Notes: generated from the sequence alone by a model not told the origin. A DNA stretch of 35,129 nt from Clostridiaceae bacterium (GCA_020832135.1 JAFIFG010000078.1:1-35129), one strand, 5' to 3'; counted from the stretch's first letter, positions 22,939-30,309 are shown. Numbers and translations: made by a program.

Positions 22939-23166
22939 ATGTTTGAAAAGATCAAAGAAGTTATTGTAGAACAATTAGGACTTAGTGATATTGATTCTAT
23001 CACATTAGAAACCTCATTAACCAATGATTTAAATGCTGACTCTTTAGATGCCGTTGAAGTTATCATGGCTATAGAAGATGAGTTTGATGTTGAAATTCCT
23101 GATGAAGAGGCAGAAGGATTTAAAAATATCGGAGATATTGTTGAATATATTAACAACCATAAATAG
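22939..23166 (+). CDS. acpP: Acyl carrier protein
   Basis: The 75-residue acidic protein has the carrier-protein fold and the phosphopantetheine site DLNADSLDAVEV, with the modified Ser35, followed by FDVEIPDEEAEGFKNIGDIVEYI. It carries growing acyl chains in fatty-acid synthesis. It stands alone with its own terminator, not next to fab genes as is usual, so it may be a second or specialised carrier, or simply relocated. ATG 22939 has AGGAA eight bases upstream; a TTG six bases earlier is an alternative start. The leader holds a distant, stronger ribosome site and two hairpins. Confidence 0.9.
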   Translation: MFEKIKEVIVEQLGLSDIDSITLETSLTNDLNADSLDAVEVIMAIEDEFDVEIPDEEAEGFKNIGDIVEYINNHK

Positions 23167-23208
23167 TTTAAAGAACACCACTTACTATAGTAAGTGGTGT
23201 TCTTTAAA
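23167..23208. terminator. Terminator of the acyl carrier protein gene
   Basis: A perfect 42-bp palindrome with arms such as AAAGAACACCACTTACTA and its complement begins at the stop codon; its outer end is AT-rich (TTTAAA). Confidence 0.85.
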
Positions 23209-23315
23209 TTTTATAGTTAATTCTAATGTACAAGTTTCAAAATTAAAACCCCTTCATATTCTATAATTAAAGGAGTAAATAAATAACACCAACATATAAT
23301 ATAGGGGGTTTTTCT

Positions 23316-23717
23316 GTGGAAACAAAAAAAGATTATAATAATTATCCAGTAAAAGAGGACCATAAGCATCCATCAATGCCGATGCCACCAGGTCATGCAC
23401 CTGCTATGCCGATGCCAAGCGGAATGCCAGGGATGACACCTGCTATGCCAGGAATGCCGGGAATGATGCCAGGGATGACACCCGCTATGCCAGGAATGCC
23501 GGGAATGATGCCAGGGATGCCTATTGAAATGCCAGGGATGATGCCAGGAATGCCTATGGAGGGTCATGATATGTATGAACATATGAAGAGAACTTATTAT
23601 ATGCATATGTATATGGCCTATATGAACAAAGCAGAAGCTTATAAACATAAAATGATGTATTATGAGCATCATCATCATCATCAACATCATCATTATGATG
23701 ACTATGATCACTGTTAA
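23316..23717 (+). CDS. Met-Pro-Gly repeat protein with His-rich tail, function unknown
   Basis: The 133-residue protein has 30 Met and 16 His. A polar N terminus (1-20) leads to a PGM/PAM-repeat region (21-82), with two exact copies of GMTPAMPGMPGMMP at 39-52 and 53-66. A Tyr/Met helix-like segment (86-116) follows, then a tail of HHHHHQHHHYDDYDHC. There is no signal peptide. The GTG start has AGGGGG seven bases upstream. Dense Met and His motifs suggest binding of soft metals such as copper, but spore-coat proteins can also be rich in Gly, His, Met and Tyr. I do not recognise a family. A CopZ-like cysteine protein is encoded 460 bases away on the other strand. Confidence 0.75.
   Translation: METKKDYNNYPVKEDHKHPSMPMPPGHAPAMPMPSGMPGMTPAMPGMPGMMPGMTPAMPGMPGMMPGMPIEMPGMMPGMPMEGHDMYEHMKRTYYMHMYMAYMNKAEAYKHKMMYYEHHHHHQHHHYDDYDHC
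23430..23513 (+). repeat. Two 42-bp tandem repeats inside the Met-rich gene
   Basis: The units 23430-23471 and 23472-23513 differ by one silent base (ACACCT versus ACACCC). They encode the duplicated 14-residue block. The high identity suggests recent slippage or recombination, and repeat number may vary between strains. Confidence 0.85.
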
Positions 23718-23725
23718 CTAAATCT

Positions 23726-23765
23726 AACTAATAAAGACAGGTATATATACCTGTCTTTATTAGTT
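23726..23765. terminator. Bidirectional terminator overlapping the Asp23 stop codon
   Basis: A perfect 40-bp palindrome with AATAAAGACAGGTATA arms lies between two convergent genes; its right arm contains the end of the Asp23-family gene. Confidence 0.85.
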
Positions 23766-24125
23766 GAAAATTTCTATATCCTGAACAAACACATTCACTT
23801 TGGAAACTTGAATATCCGTCATAGATTCAATAGAACTTTTTACTTTTTCCTGCACTTGCCCTATAACCTCAGGAATAATAGTTCCATACTTTACCACGAC
23901 AGATAGATTAATAACCACCTGTGTTTCTTGACTCTGTATTTTTATTCCTTTTTTATTACTTGTGTTTTTACTAAAAAGTTCACCAATACCTCCAGGTAGT
24001 CCTCCTTTTATAGATGTAATACCTTCCACTTCTTCTGCTGCATGTCTAGCTATGGTCATAACAATATCATGAGCTATTTTAATTTTTCCCTGTTTCCCAC
24101 TTATCTCCATAGAATCTTTTGCCAT
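23760..24125 (-). CDS. Asp23/Gls24 family protein
   Basis: The 121-residue protein shows the family pattern: GKIKIAHDIVMTIARHAAEEVEGITSIKG (residues 13-41), a variable middle, then VVINLSVVVKYGTIIPEVIGQVQEKVKSSIESMT and VSKVNVFVQDI. Members are linked to the envelope and alkaline stress, with some anchored by a membrane partner; the YloU-like types are often near fatty-acid or DAK genes. There is no signal peptide. The start has GAGGTG five bases upstream. It lies 51 bases after the cysteine-rich gene and may be read from the same transcript. Confidence 0.88.
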   Translation of the reverse strand: MAKDSMEISGKQGKIKIAHDIVMTIARHAAEEVEGITSIKGGLPGGIGELFSKNTSNKKGIKIQSQETQVVINLSVVVKYGTIIPEVIGQVQEKVKSSIESMTDIQVSKVNVFVQDIEIFN

Positions 24126-24176
24126 ATAATCACCTCTATTATAAATTTAATTCCTATGCTTTTTATTTGATGCTCT

Positions 24177-24479
24177 TTAATGACATGAATTACAACCTTT
24201 ATGGCAACCTCCACCATCGGTTTTACATACTTCATTAAAGTCTGCTGCCATATTTATATCTATGTTTAAAAACATAGTGTCTTTTTCTTCATTATAGAAT
24301 ACAGCCTCACATTTATCATTCCTACAAATAAAATATTTATCATTTTGAACTAAATATTTCAAATCCTTTTTTACTACTTCTTTAACAACTAAGTGATGTA
24401 AATTCTTTCCCTCTTCTTTACATAGAGGACATGTTTTTTTTACTACATATAGTTTATTATTACACTGACAAGATGTCAT
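24177..24479 (-). CDS. CopZ-type N-terminal-domain protein, cysteine-rich
   Basis: The 100-residue protein has ten cysteines: C4, C6, C17 and C20 (CPLC), C52 and C57 (YFICRNDKCEAVFYN), and C85, C92, C96 and C99 in the tail EVCKTDGGGCHKGCNSCH. The pattern CPxC followed by a beta-rich core and YxxCxxxxCxxVFY resembles the N-terminal zinc/[2Fe-2S] domain of archaeal CopZ and the Fe-S metallochaperone-like family. The usual C-terminal heavy-metal domain is absent. A role in metal or sulfide handling is inference. The ribosome site GGAGG is 11 bases upstream. It is followed by the Asp23 gene. Confidence 0.7.
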   Translation of the reverse strand: MTSCQCNNKLYVVKKTCPLCKEEGKNLHHLVVKEVVKKDLKYLVQNDKYFICRNDKCEAVFYNEEKDTMFLNIDINMAADFNEVCKTDGGGCHKGCNSCH

Positions 24480-24506
24480 AAAGTTCTATTCCTCCAATTC
24501 TACAAT

Positions 24507-24534
24507 AATATACCTTTATTATGCTGTTTTTCAA
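24507..24534 (-). promoter_or_regulatory. Promoter of the CopZ-like gene
   Basis: Minus strand: TTGAAA (24534-24529), 16 bases, TATATT (24512-24507). It sits in the 69-base gap after the HAD gene, so the cysteine-rich gene and Asp23 can be transcribed separately. Confidence 0.5.
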
Positions 24535-24548
24535 TGGTATTTATCCTT

Positions 24549-25262
24549 TTATTCAACTTTTGGTAAAGACTCTACAAATCTATAGAAGTCTTCATATTTA
24601 CCTATATAATCTATATGATCTATACAGTCCCCTCTTTGTATCTTACAATCTTCTATTAAATATGTTTTCAAACCTAATTGACCAGCAACCATATCCTCTT
24701 CAACATCATTCCCTACCATCATACATTCTTCAGGTTTTCTGCCTACTTTGGCTAGAATCTCTTTATAAAATTCTATAGTAGGTTTACAGAAGTGCATCTC
24801 TTCAAAGCTAGTAATAAATTTAAAGTCTTCTTTATCCAATCCTGCCCATTCGATTCTATGTAAAATTGCTTTCTTAGGGAATAAAGGGTTTGTAGCAACA
24901 ACCAATTCATATCCTTTTTTCTTTAATAGTGCTATAGACTTTACTATATATTCCTCTTGTTTTGTAGCTTCCTTTACCTTTATGAAATCATTAGTATAAA
25001 AATCATCAAACAAATTATATAGAGTAGCTGAAGTGTGCTTTGTCTTACTATAAAAATTTTCAAAAAAAGCTTCTTCATTAGTCTTATTTTCATCTATATT
25101 TTTAACCATGTATTCAGTTGATTCCCATATAAGTTTTGTTAATTCCTTAGGTTCAAAATAATCTTTTAACTTTGTAGACAGTCCTTGAAAATATCTTCTT
25201 AGAAAATCATCCATATCTAAAGGTAATAGTGTTCCGTCTAAATCGAATAATATAGTTTTCAT
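24549..25262 (-). CDS. HAD-superfamily IA hydrolase
   Basis: The 237-residue protein has motif I FDLDGTLLPLD with the nucleophile Asp (residues 6-8), motif II VVATNPLFPKKA, the motif III Lys in HFCKPTIEFY and motif IV MVGNDVEEDMVAGQLGLKT. The helical cap inserted after motif I marks subfamily IA. Such enzymes dephosphorylate small metabolites; the substrate is not clear. The start has GGGAG upstream and its own promoter. It may be co-transcribed with the CopZ-like and Asp23 genes downstream. Confidence 0.87.
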   Translation of the reverse strand: MKTILFDLDGTLLPLDMDDFLRRYFQGLSTKLKDYFEPKELTKLIWESTEYMVKNIDENKTNEEAFFENFYSKTKHTSATLYNLFDDFYTNDFIKVKEATKQEEYIVKSIALLKKKGYELVVATNPLFPKKAILHRIEWAGLDKEDFKFITSFEEMHFCKPTIEFYKEILAKVGRKPEECMMVGNDVEEDMVAGQLGLKTYLIEDCKIQRGDCIDHIDYIGKYEDFYRFVESLPKVE

Positions 25263-25306
25263 CTTTTTTCTCCCTTCACCCTTATGCTAATATGTGTATA
25301 TTTTTT

Positions 25307-25334
25307 ATTATACAACTTTATCTTAAATAATCAA
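25307..25334 (-). promoter_or_regulatory. Promoter of the HAD gene
   Basis: Minus strand: TTGATT (25334-25329), 16 bases, perfect TATAAT (25312-25307). Confidence 0.55.
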
Positions 25335-25356
25335 AATTCCATTTTTATTAGTATCA

Positions 25357-25385
25357 TTGTTTTTTTAATAATGAGGTGATATATT
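25357..25385 (+). promoter_or_regulatory. Promoter of azlCD
   Basis: TTGTTT (25357-25362), 17 bases, TATATT (25380-25385). The start codon of azlC is 35 bases downstream. No T-box or other leader riboswitch is visible. Confidence 0.5.
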
Positions 25386-25420
25386 TAAGTATATATTTAC
25401 TATAAGAAAGGAAGATAAGT

Positions 25421-26152
25421 ATGCATACACAAGCAAGAGAGACTAATAAGTTCTATGAATCAACAAACAACAAACAAATTTTTTTAAATGGTGCTAAAAC
25501 TGCTATGCCTATCGTAATAGGTTATCTTCCTATCGCTATATCCTTTGGGGTTATTTCTTCTCAAACAGGAATTCCCATGCTTTATGCAGCCTTAATGTCT
25601 TCTATGGTCTATGCTGGAGCCAGTCAATTTATGGCTCTAAATATGTTGGCTATCGATGTTTTAGGCATAGAAATTATATTGGCTACCCTCATTTTAAATT
25701 TTCGTCATTTTATTATGAGTATGTCACTAACCAGTAAAATACAACACCTTCCTCTCAAATGGAAAATCCCTCTATCCTTCGGTATAACTGATGAGACCTT
25801 TGCTTTATTATCTATGGAACAAAACGAAGAAAATAAACAGATGAAGGGTTTCTTTGTTGCAGGAGTCATGTTAGCCTCCTACAGTTCTTGGACTTTAGGT
25901 ACTATTATAGGAGGTATGCTATCTATGTTTATTCCTCCTTCTGTTGGAGCCAGTATGTCTATAGGCTTATATGCAATGTTTATTGGTTTATTGATGCCAG
26001 CAATTAAAGAAAATTTCAAGGTGGGTGCTATTGCAATAATAAGCGGTGTATTATGTTATTTATTCAACCTATTTTTAAATTCTGGATGGGCAATTGTCAT
26101 GGCTACATTAATTGGTTCTTTTATGGGGACTTTTATAGTGAAAGGAGAGTAA
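25421..26152 (+). CDS. azlC: AzlC-family branched-chain amino acid exporter, large subunit
   Basis: The 243-residue membrane protein matches AzlC: GAKTAMPIVIGYLPIAISFGV near residue 25, SSMVYAGASQFMALNML, LILNFRHFIMSMSL, and FGITDETFAL. About eight helices are expected. With AzlD it forms an exporter for branched-chain amino acids and related analogues. The ATG has AAAGGAAG six bases upstream, and the partner gene starts four bases after its stop codon. Membrane location is certain; substrate range is inferred from the family. Confidence 0.92.
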   Translation: MHTQARETNKFYESTNNKQIFLNGAKTAMPIVIGYLPIAISFGVISSQTGIPMLYAALMSSMVYAGASQFMALNMLAIDVLGIEIILATLILNFRHFIMSMSLTSKIQHLPLKWKIPLSFGITDETFALLSMEQNEENKQMKGFFVAGVMLASYSSWTLGTIIGGMLSMFIPPSVGASMSIGLYAMFIGLLMPAIKENFKVGAIAIISGVLCYLFNLFLNSGWAIVMATLIGSFMGTFIVKGE

Positions 26153-26156
26153 TACA

Positions 26157-26462
26157 ATGGAATTATTTTTTATTATACTAGGCATGGCTTTAGTAACCTT
26201 CATTCCTAGATTATTACCAGTATTGATTATGGATCGATTAACACTATCACCTTGGGTTAAAAAATGGCTCAAAACCATTCCCTATGCAGCATTAGGCGCC
26301 TTAATATTTCCTGGGATTTTATCTATTGAAGCTGGGGTGCCTTTTATTGGTCTAGCAGGAGGAATCGTAGCTGGTGGTATAGCATTTTTTAAACTCCACA
26401 TTATCTATGTAGTGTTTGGTTCTATTTTTACTGTCATGCTAATGAAATTTTTCCTCTTATAA
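26157..26462 (+). CDS. azlD: AzlD-family branched-chain amino acid exporter, small subunit
   Basis: The 101-residue protein has about four helices and the AzlD pattern FIPRLLPVLIMDR and WLKTIPYAALGALIFPG. It is the small partner of AzlC and follows it by four bases. Its last codons overlap those of the opposite ydjM-like gene by six bases (TTATAA serves both stop codons), so the two transcripts collide tail to tail with no visible terminator between them. Confidence 0.9.
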   Translation: MELFFIILGMALVTFIPRLLPVLIMDRLTLSPWVKKWLKTIPYAALGALIFPGILSIEAGVPFIGLAGGIVAGGIAFFKLHIIYVVFGSIFTVMLMKFFLL

Positions 26463-27203
26463 TAGTCTGGTCAATCTAAATACCAATATGCAAGTGATAA
26501 AAAAAACTATATTTTCTAATTTTCCACCTGTTTTTATAGTAAACAGAAACCTTACCCTTTTTTTGCTAAAGGGATAAAATAATAATACACCTGCCTTAGT
26601 GAACATGTCTCCCATGATATGAGAGGCAACACTAACTCCAAACAAAATACCATAATCTACTGCTCCATAAAACCTACTGATGCTCGAAACTATGGATACC
26701 GTTATTATTACAAATAGTATGGAGTGAGAAAGACCTCTATGTTTGCTAAATAATAATAACAACAAAACAACTCCTATCCCCATTAATGGTAACTGGTTAT
26801 AATAATAAGCAGCTGCTATAAACCCTATACCTACGATTCCCTGAACAAAATTTCTCAGCATATGATATCCCTTATTAGAAAATTCCTTAGAAAATAAAGC
26901 TCCTAGTAATAACATAAAAATAATTCCATAAAAGATAGGAGTACTTCTAAAAAATATAGTTGTAACTATTGCTAATAATAATATAGTAATAAGCCAAATT
27001 TTTTCTATTTGACTTACCTTTAATACAGCAAATTTTCCTGCCAAAGAGGAAGTCCCCATATCTAAATCTGGTAATAGAGCACCAATAATGACAACAAGGA
27101 TAGCGATCAAGTCTAAGCCTCCATCAAAGTAAGTCATGCCAAATAAAAATGTTAAACCTATCGCAAAAAGTACACCTAAAGCTATATGAGTTCTTGCTAA
27201 CAT
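26457..27203 (-). CDS. YdjM-family membrane-bound metal-dependent hydrolase (DUF457-like)
   Basis: The 248-residue protein has six or more helices and the YdjM pattern: an early RTHIALG, then GALLPDLDMGTSS, a central KHRGLSHS (His/Arg/His) and SHIMGDMFTKAGV. These His and Asp residues are the putative metal site. The biochemical role of the family is not settled; E. coli YdjM is SOS-induced. The start ATG has AAAGGAG upstream. It converges on azlD with a six-base overlap. Confidence 0.85.
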   Translation of the reverse strand: MLARTHIALGVLFAIGLTFLFGMTYFDGGLDLIAILVVIIGALLPDLDMGTSSLAGKFAVLKVSQIEKIWLITILLLAIVTTIFFRSTPIFYGIIFMLLLGALFSKEFSNKGYHMLRNFVQGIVGIGFIAAAYYYNQLPLMGIGVVLLLLLFSKHRGLSHSILFVIITVSIVSSISRFYGAVDYGILFGVSVASHIMGDMFTKAGVLLFYPFSKKRVRFLFTIKTGGKLENIVFFITCILVFRLTRLL

Positions 27204-27278
27204 AATTTTGCTCCTTTCATTCTTTACATAGTACCATTATAATGAGAACGTATGTTTAGTGCAACTTATTTGCAAAAA

Positions 27279-27316
27279 ATAAATGTAGGAGGGGTAAATT
27301 CCCCTCCTACATTTAT
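27279..27316 (-). terminator. Terminator of the CoA-transferase operon
   Basis: A perfect 16-bp stem (ATAAATGTAGGAGGGG with its complement) around six bases is followed on the minus strand by TTTTTTGC. Confidence 0.9.
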
Positions 27317-27326
27317 AATAAAGTAT

Positions 27327-27977
27327 TTAAACATTCATTTGTTTTAAATCTGAAGGAATAATCAAATCTGCTTCTGTTGCTGCTTTTATTTCATCTACTG
27401 TGACACCTTCTGCTATTTCCTTTAGAACTAATCCTTTATCGGTAACTTCCATTACTCCCATCTCAGTAACAATAAGGTCTACTTCTCCTGCCGCTGTTAA
27501 TGGTAATGTGCATTCCTTTAAAATTTTAGGTCTCCCCTTAGCTGTGTGTTCCATAGCAATGATTACCTTTTTAGCTCCTACTACTAAGTCCATGGCACCA
27601 CCCATACCAGGTACCATTTTTCCAGGTATCATCCAATTAGCAAGATTTCCTTTTGCATCTACCTGTAGTGCTCCTAATACTGTAGCATCCACATGTCCAC
27701 CTCTAATAATTACAAATGAAGTGGCACTGTCAAAGAAACAAGCACCCTTCTTTACAGTAACAGGCATTGCCCCTGCATTTACAAGGTCCTTATCTTCTTC
27801 ACCTGCTTTAGGTGCAGTTCCCATACCTATAAAACCATTTTCAGATTGTAGAATAACTTCAATATCATCTGAAACATAGTTTGCCACCATTGTAGGCATA
27901 CCTATTCCAAGATTTACTATATCTCCATCCTCTAATTCCATAGCTACTCTTCTTGCAATTTTCTCTCTATAATCCAT
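27327..27977 (-). CDS. ctfB: 3-oxoacid / acetoacetate CoA-transferase subunit B
   Basis: The 216-residue beta subunit carries the catalytic Glu in the [10 protein letters not shown] motif near residue 45, and [14 protein letters not shown] and [21 protein letters not shown] typical of AtoA/CtfB/ScoB. With the A subunit it moves CoA between acetoacetate or a short-chain acid and an acyl-CoA. Its ATG follows the stop codon of the A-subunit gene with no gap, so translation is coupled. It is transcribed from a sigma-54-type promoter. The symbol could equally be atoA; acetoacetate, butyrate or an amino-acid-derived acid are possible substrates. Confidence 0.92.
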   Translation of the reverse strand: MDYREKIARRVAMELEDGDIVNLGIGMPTMVANYVSDDIEVILQSENGFIGMGTAPKAGEEDKDLVNAGAMPVTVKKGACFFDSATSFVIIRGGHVDATVLGALQVDAKGNLANWMIPGKMVPGMGGAMDLVVGAKKVIIAMEHTAKGRPKILKECTLPLTAAGEVDLIVTEMGVMEVTDKGLVLKEIAEGVTVDEIKAATEADLIIPSDLKQMNV

Positions 27978-28631
27978 TTACTTCCCCTCCTTTACAATGT
28001 AATCTACAAATATACCGGAGGTTACAACATTGTTAGCATCAATGTCTCCCGTTTCAACGATCTCCTCAGCCTCTACAATAACCACATCTGCAGCTGTTGC
28101 CATAAGAGGATTAAAGTTTCTAGTAGCGTTGTTATACCATACATTTCCCTTTGCATCTACTTTACTGCCCCTTAGTAAAGCGATGTCAGCCTTTAAAGGT
28201 AATTCTAATAAATATTCCTTGTTATTTACCAGAATTTTTTCTTTTCCTTCCTCAACAACAGTTCCTATACCTGTAGGTGTAAGGATTCCACCTAATCCTG
28301 CCCCAGCAGCTCTAATTCTCTCTGCTAATGTGCCTTGTGGTACTAAGTCTACTTCCATTTCTCCAGCATTCATTTGTCTGCCAGTTTCTGGATTTGTGCC
28401 TATATGGGAGGTTATCACTCTTTTAACCTGTTTATTTACAACCAATTTCCCTATCCCTTTATCGGGAAATGCTGTATCGTTGCAAATAATAGTTAAATCC
28501 TTCACTCCTTTTTCAACCAATTTATCAATAATGGTTTCAGGAGTGCCTACAGCCAAAAATCCACCAATCATTACTACCATACCGTCCTTGACTAATTCTA
28601 GCACCCTTTCCAATTCAACTACCTTACTCAT
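27978..28631 (-). CDS. ctfA: 3-oxoacid / acetoacetate CoA-transferase subunit A
   Basis: The 217-residue alpha subunit shows the family pattern VMIGGFLAVGTPETIIDKL (CoA-binding loop), ICNDTAFPDKGIGKL, SHIGTNPETGRQM and GGILTPTGIGT. The start ATG has AAGGGGG seven bases upstream. It is the first gene of the operon; a near-perfect -24/-12 promoter lies 38 bases upstream of its start codon, and a sigma-54 activator gene is next upstream. In clostridia such pairs work in acid re-uptake or amino-acid and ketone-body fermentation. Confidence 0.92.
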   Translation of the reverse strand: MSKVVELERVLELVKDGMVVMIGGFLAVGTPETIIDKLVEKGVKDLTIICNDTAFPDKGIGKLVVNKQVKRVITSHIGTNPETGRQMNAGEMEVDLVPQGTLAERIRAAGAGLGGILTPTGIGTVVEEGKEKILVNNKEYLLELPLKADIALLRGSKVDAKGNVWYNNATRNFNPLMATAADVVIVEAEEIVETGDIDANNVVTSGIFVDYIVKEGK

Positions 28632-28668
28632 ATAATATCCCCCTTTGGATTATTCAATATATTAATAT

Positions 28669-28684
28669 AGCAATATATGTGCCA
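28669..28684 (-). promoter_or_regulatory. Sigma-54 (-24/-12) promoter of the CoA-transferase operon
   Basis: Minus strand: TGGCAC, five bases, TTGCT (28684-28669), an exact match to the TGGCAC-N5-TTGCW consensus with GG and GC at the required spacing. Transcription would start about 12 bases downstream, near 28657. Confidence 0.9.
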
Positions 28685-28733
28685 ATATTAAAAAGTTTTA
28701 AAGAATATTTTTTGTTAGTTTGTTTCTAGTGTT

Positions 28734-28756
28734 ATGAACCTTCGTGACAAGTTCAT
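28734..28756. promoter_or_regulatory. Candidate enhancer site for the sigma-54 activator
   Basis: The dyad ATGAAC-N11-GTTCAT is centred about 88 bases upstream of the predicted start of the CoA-transferase transcript, a usual enhancer distance. A second short dyad GACA-N8-TGTC overlaps it. Binding by the adjacent activator is inferred. Confidence 0.45.
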
Positions 28757-28826
28757 TTGTCTCATGCAATTCTTCATATTCATTATTTAGATGTATAATG
28801 ACATCGATTTTTATAAAAACTCTTTA

Positions 28827-28855
28827 CATCAGTAATATAAGCTATGTTATTGATG
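28827..28855 (-). terminator. Possible terminator of the sigma-54 activator gene
   Basis: CATCAGTAA pairs with TTATTGATG (one G-T pair) around the last codons of the gene; weak T-rich sequence (GAGTTTTTATAAAAA) follows on the minus strand. Confidence 0.45.
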
Positions 28856-30247
28856 CGTTTCAACATCACAACGATGTAATATTTCATCATAACTTAACCT
28901 ATACTTCTTTATTTTTCGAACCAATGTAGACTGGTCAATTCCTAGTTGCTTTGCAGCAGCTCTAGTGGAACGATGTAACTTTAAGGCTTCTTTTATCATT
29001 TGAACCTCCAGCTCCTTTACAGCTGCCTTTAAATCATCTGTCTTTTTACTATAAATAGCATTTTTGGAGTTCAATAATTCTATTACATCCCCCTGTGTTA
29101 TATTTTCCCCATCCACCATGACAAGTAATCTTTCTATAATATTTTGCAGCTCTCGTACATTCCCTCTCCAATGGTGATTATATAAAAGGGCCAGTGCATT
29201 TTCATTTATTATTTTATTAAAATTATATTTTTTGTTAAAGGTACTAATAAAATAATTAATTAATGGTATGATATCTTCTTGACGTTCTCTCAGTGGAGGT
29301 ATCTTGATAGGGATAACATTTACTCTATAATAGAGATCTTCTCTAAACTTTCCCTCCCGCACCATAAATTCCAAGTCTCTATTTGTGGCAGCTATCACTC
29401 TAGTCTCTATAGCTATCTGCTTTGTCCCCCCAATTCTAATGACTTCTTTTTCCTGTATTACTCTTAAAAGCTTGGCTTGTAGATGGATAGGTAGCTCCGC
29501 TATTTCATCTAAAAATATAGTACCTTTGTGGGCAAGCTCAAACATCCCAGGTTTACCTTGTTTTTTTGCTCCTGTAAAGGATCCATATTCATATCCAAAT
29601 AATTCACTTTCTAATAAATGTTCTGGTATGGCTGCACAGTTTATTTTTATATAAGTACCACTATAGCCACTGGCTTTATGTATAAGCCTAGCAATAACAT
29701 CTTTTCCTACTCCTGATTCTCCTAAAATTAAAATATTTGAACTGACTTTAGAAGCCTTCAATGCCAACTCCACAACCTTATCCATAGCCTTACTATGAAA
29801 AATAAAATCCTCTTCACCTTCCTTTAAGGCTATCTTGCTCCCTACTGTTTCACTTTGCAAATTATATATTTCTGTTAAGTCCCATACATTATTGACAATC
29901 ATTTTTATATTATTTTTTTCATCAAACACCGGAACACCTTTTGCCAGTAACCTTTTACCAGTTTTCACCGTATACATTACGGTGGCAGGAGCTTTAAGTT
30001 TTAATACTTGAAGACTGGCGGATTGAGAAAAATATCCTTCTTGTACAAGTTCCTTCATGTTTTTCCCAACTAATTCTTCACTCTTAATGCCGGACATTTT
30101 TTCATAGGTTTTATTTACTCTTAAAGTGTTTCCTTCACCATCAGTTATATAGATGCCATCACATAAGTGTTCTATAACTTCATTCAGCACTTCTATTTGT
30201 TTATTTACATTCTTTAATTCTATTTCTAGTTTATCTGATCCACTCAT
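28847..30247 (-). CDS. Sigma-54-dependent enhancer-binding regulator with PAS domain
   Basis: The 466-residue activator has a PAS domain (about 15-125; GIYITDGEGNTLRVN), an AAA+ domain (about 148-385) with Walker A GESGVGKD at 176-183, the sigma-54 contact loop GSFTGA at 222-227 (usual form GAFTGA), Walker B TIFLDEI and the arginine-finger region REDLYYRVNV, and a C-terminal helix-turn-helix (about 430-455; TRAAAKQLGIDQSTLVRKI). There is no receiver domain, so a ligand bound by the PAS domain probably controls it. The ATG has AAAGGTG eight bases upstream. It lies just upstream of the CoA-transferase operon and its -24/-12 promoter, its probable target. Confidence 0.93.
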   Translation of the reverse strand: MSGSDKLEIELKNVNKQIEVLNEVIEHLCDGIYITDGEGNTLRVNKTYEKMSGIKSEELVGKNMKELVQEGYFSQSASLQVLKLKAPATVMYTVKTGKRLLAKGVPVFDEKNNIKMIVNNVWDLTEIYNLQSETVGSKIALKEGEEDFIFHSKAMDKVVELALKASKVSSNILILGESGVGKDVIARLIHKASGYSGTYIKINCAAIPEHLLESELFGYEYGSFTGAKKQGKPGMFELAHKGTIFLDEIAELPIHLQAKLLRVIQEKEVIRIGGTKQIAIETRVIAATNRDLEFMVREGKFREDLYYRVNVIPIKIPPLRERQEDIIPLINYFISTFNKKYNFNKIINENALALLYNHHWRGNVRELQNIIERLLVMVDGENITQGDVIELLNSKNAIYSKKTDDLKAAVKELEVQMIKEALKLHRSTRAAAKQLGIDQSTLVRKIKKYRLSYDEILHRCDVETHQ

Positions 30248-30280
30248 TGTTGTATCACCTTTTTTCCTTCATTTAGCTTT

Positions 30281-30309
30281 ATCATATCAAATATAAATAC
30301 ATCTGTCTA
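30281..30309 (-). promoter_or_regulatory. Promoter of the sigma-54 activator gene
   Basis: Minus strand: TAGACA (30309-30304), 17 bases, TATGAT (30286-30281); both boxes match consensus at five of six positions. Confidence 0.55.

Noticed and set aside
23283-23315. Sigma-K-like promoter (CATATAATA) before the Met-rich gene
   Set aside because: The spacing would put the start site inside the ribosome site, and no -35 match is present.
23430-23513. CRISPR-like or mobile repeat
   Set aside because: The repeat units are directly adjacent, in frame and coding, with no spacers.
23373-23711. Long minus-strand frame rich in His and Met opposite the Met-rich gene
   Set aside because: It is the mirror of the CAT/ATG repeats of the real gene and has no ribosome site.
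25263-25420. Possible T-box leader for the branched-chain amino acid exporter
   Set aside because: The gap is short and has no T-box motif or specifier stem; a plain promoter explains it.
28030-28635. 201-codon plus-strand frame
   Set aside because: It is antisense to the ctfA gene, whose family match is clear; composition is biased to Ser/Thr/Ile/Pro as expected for a shadow.
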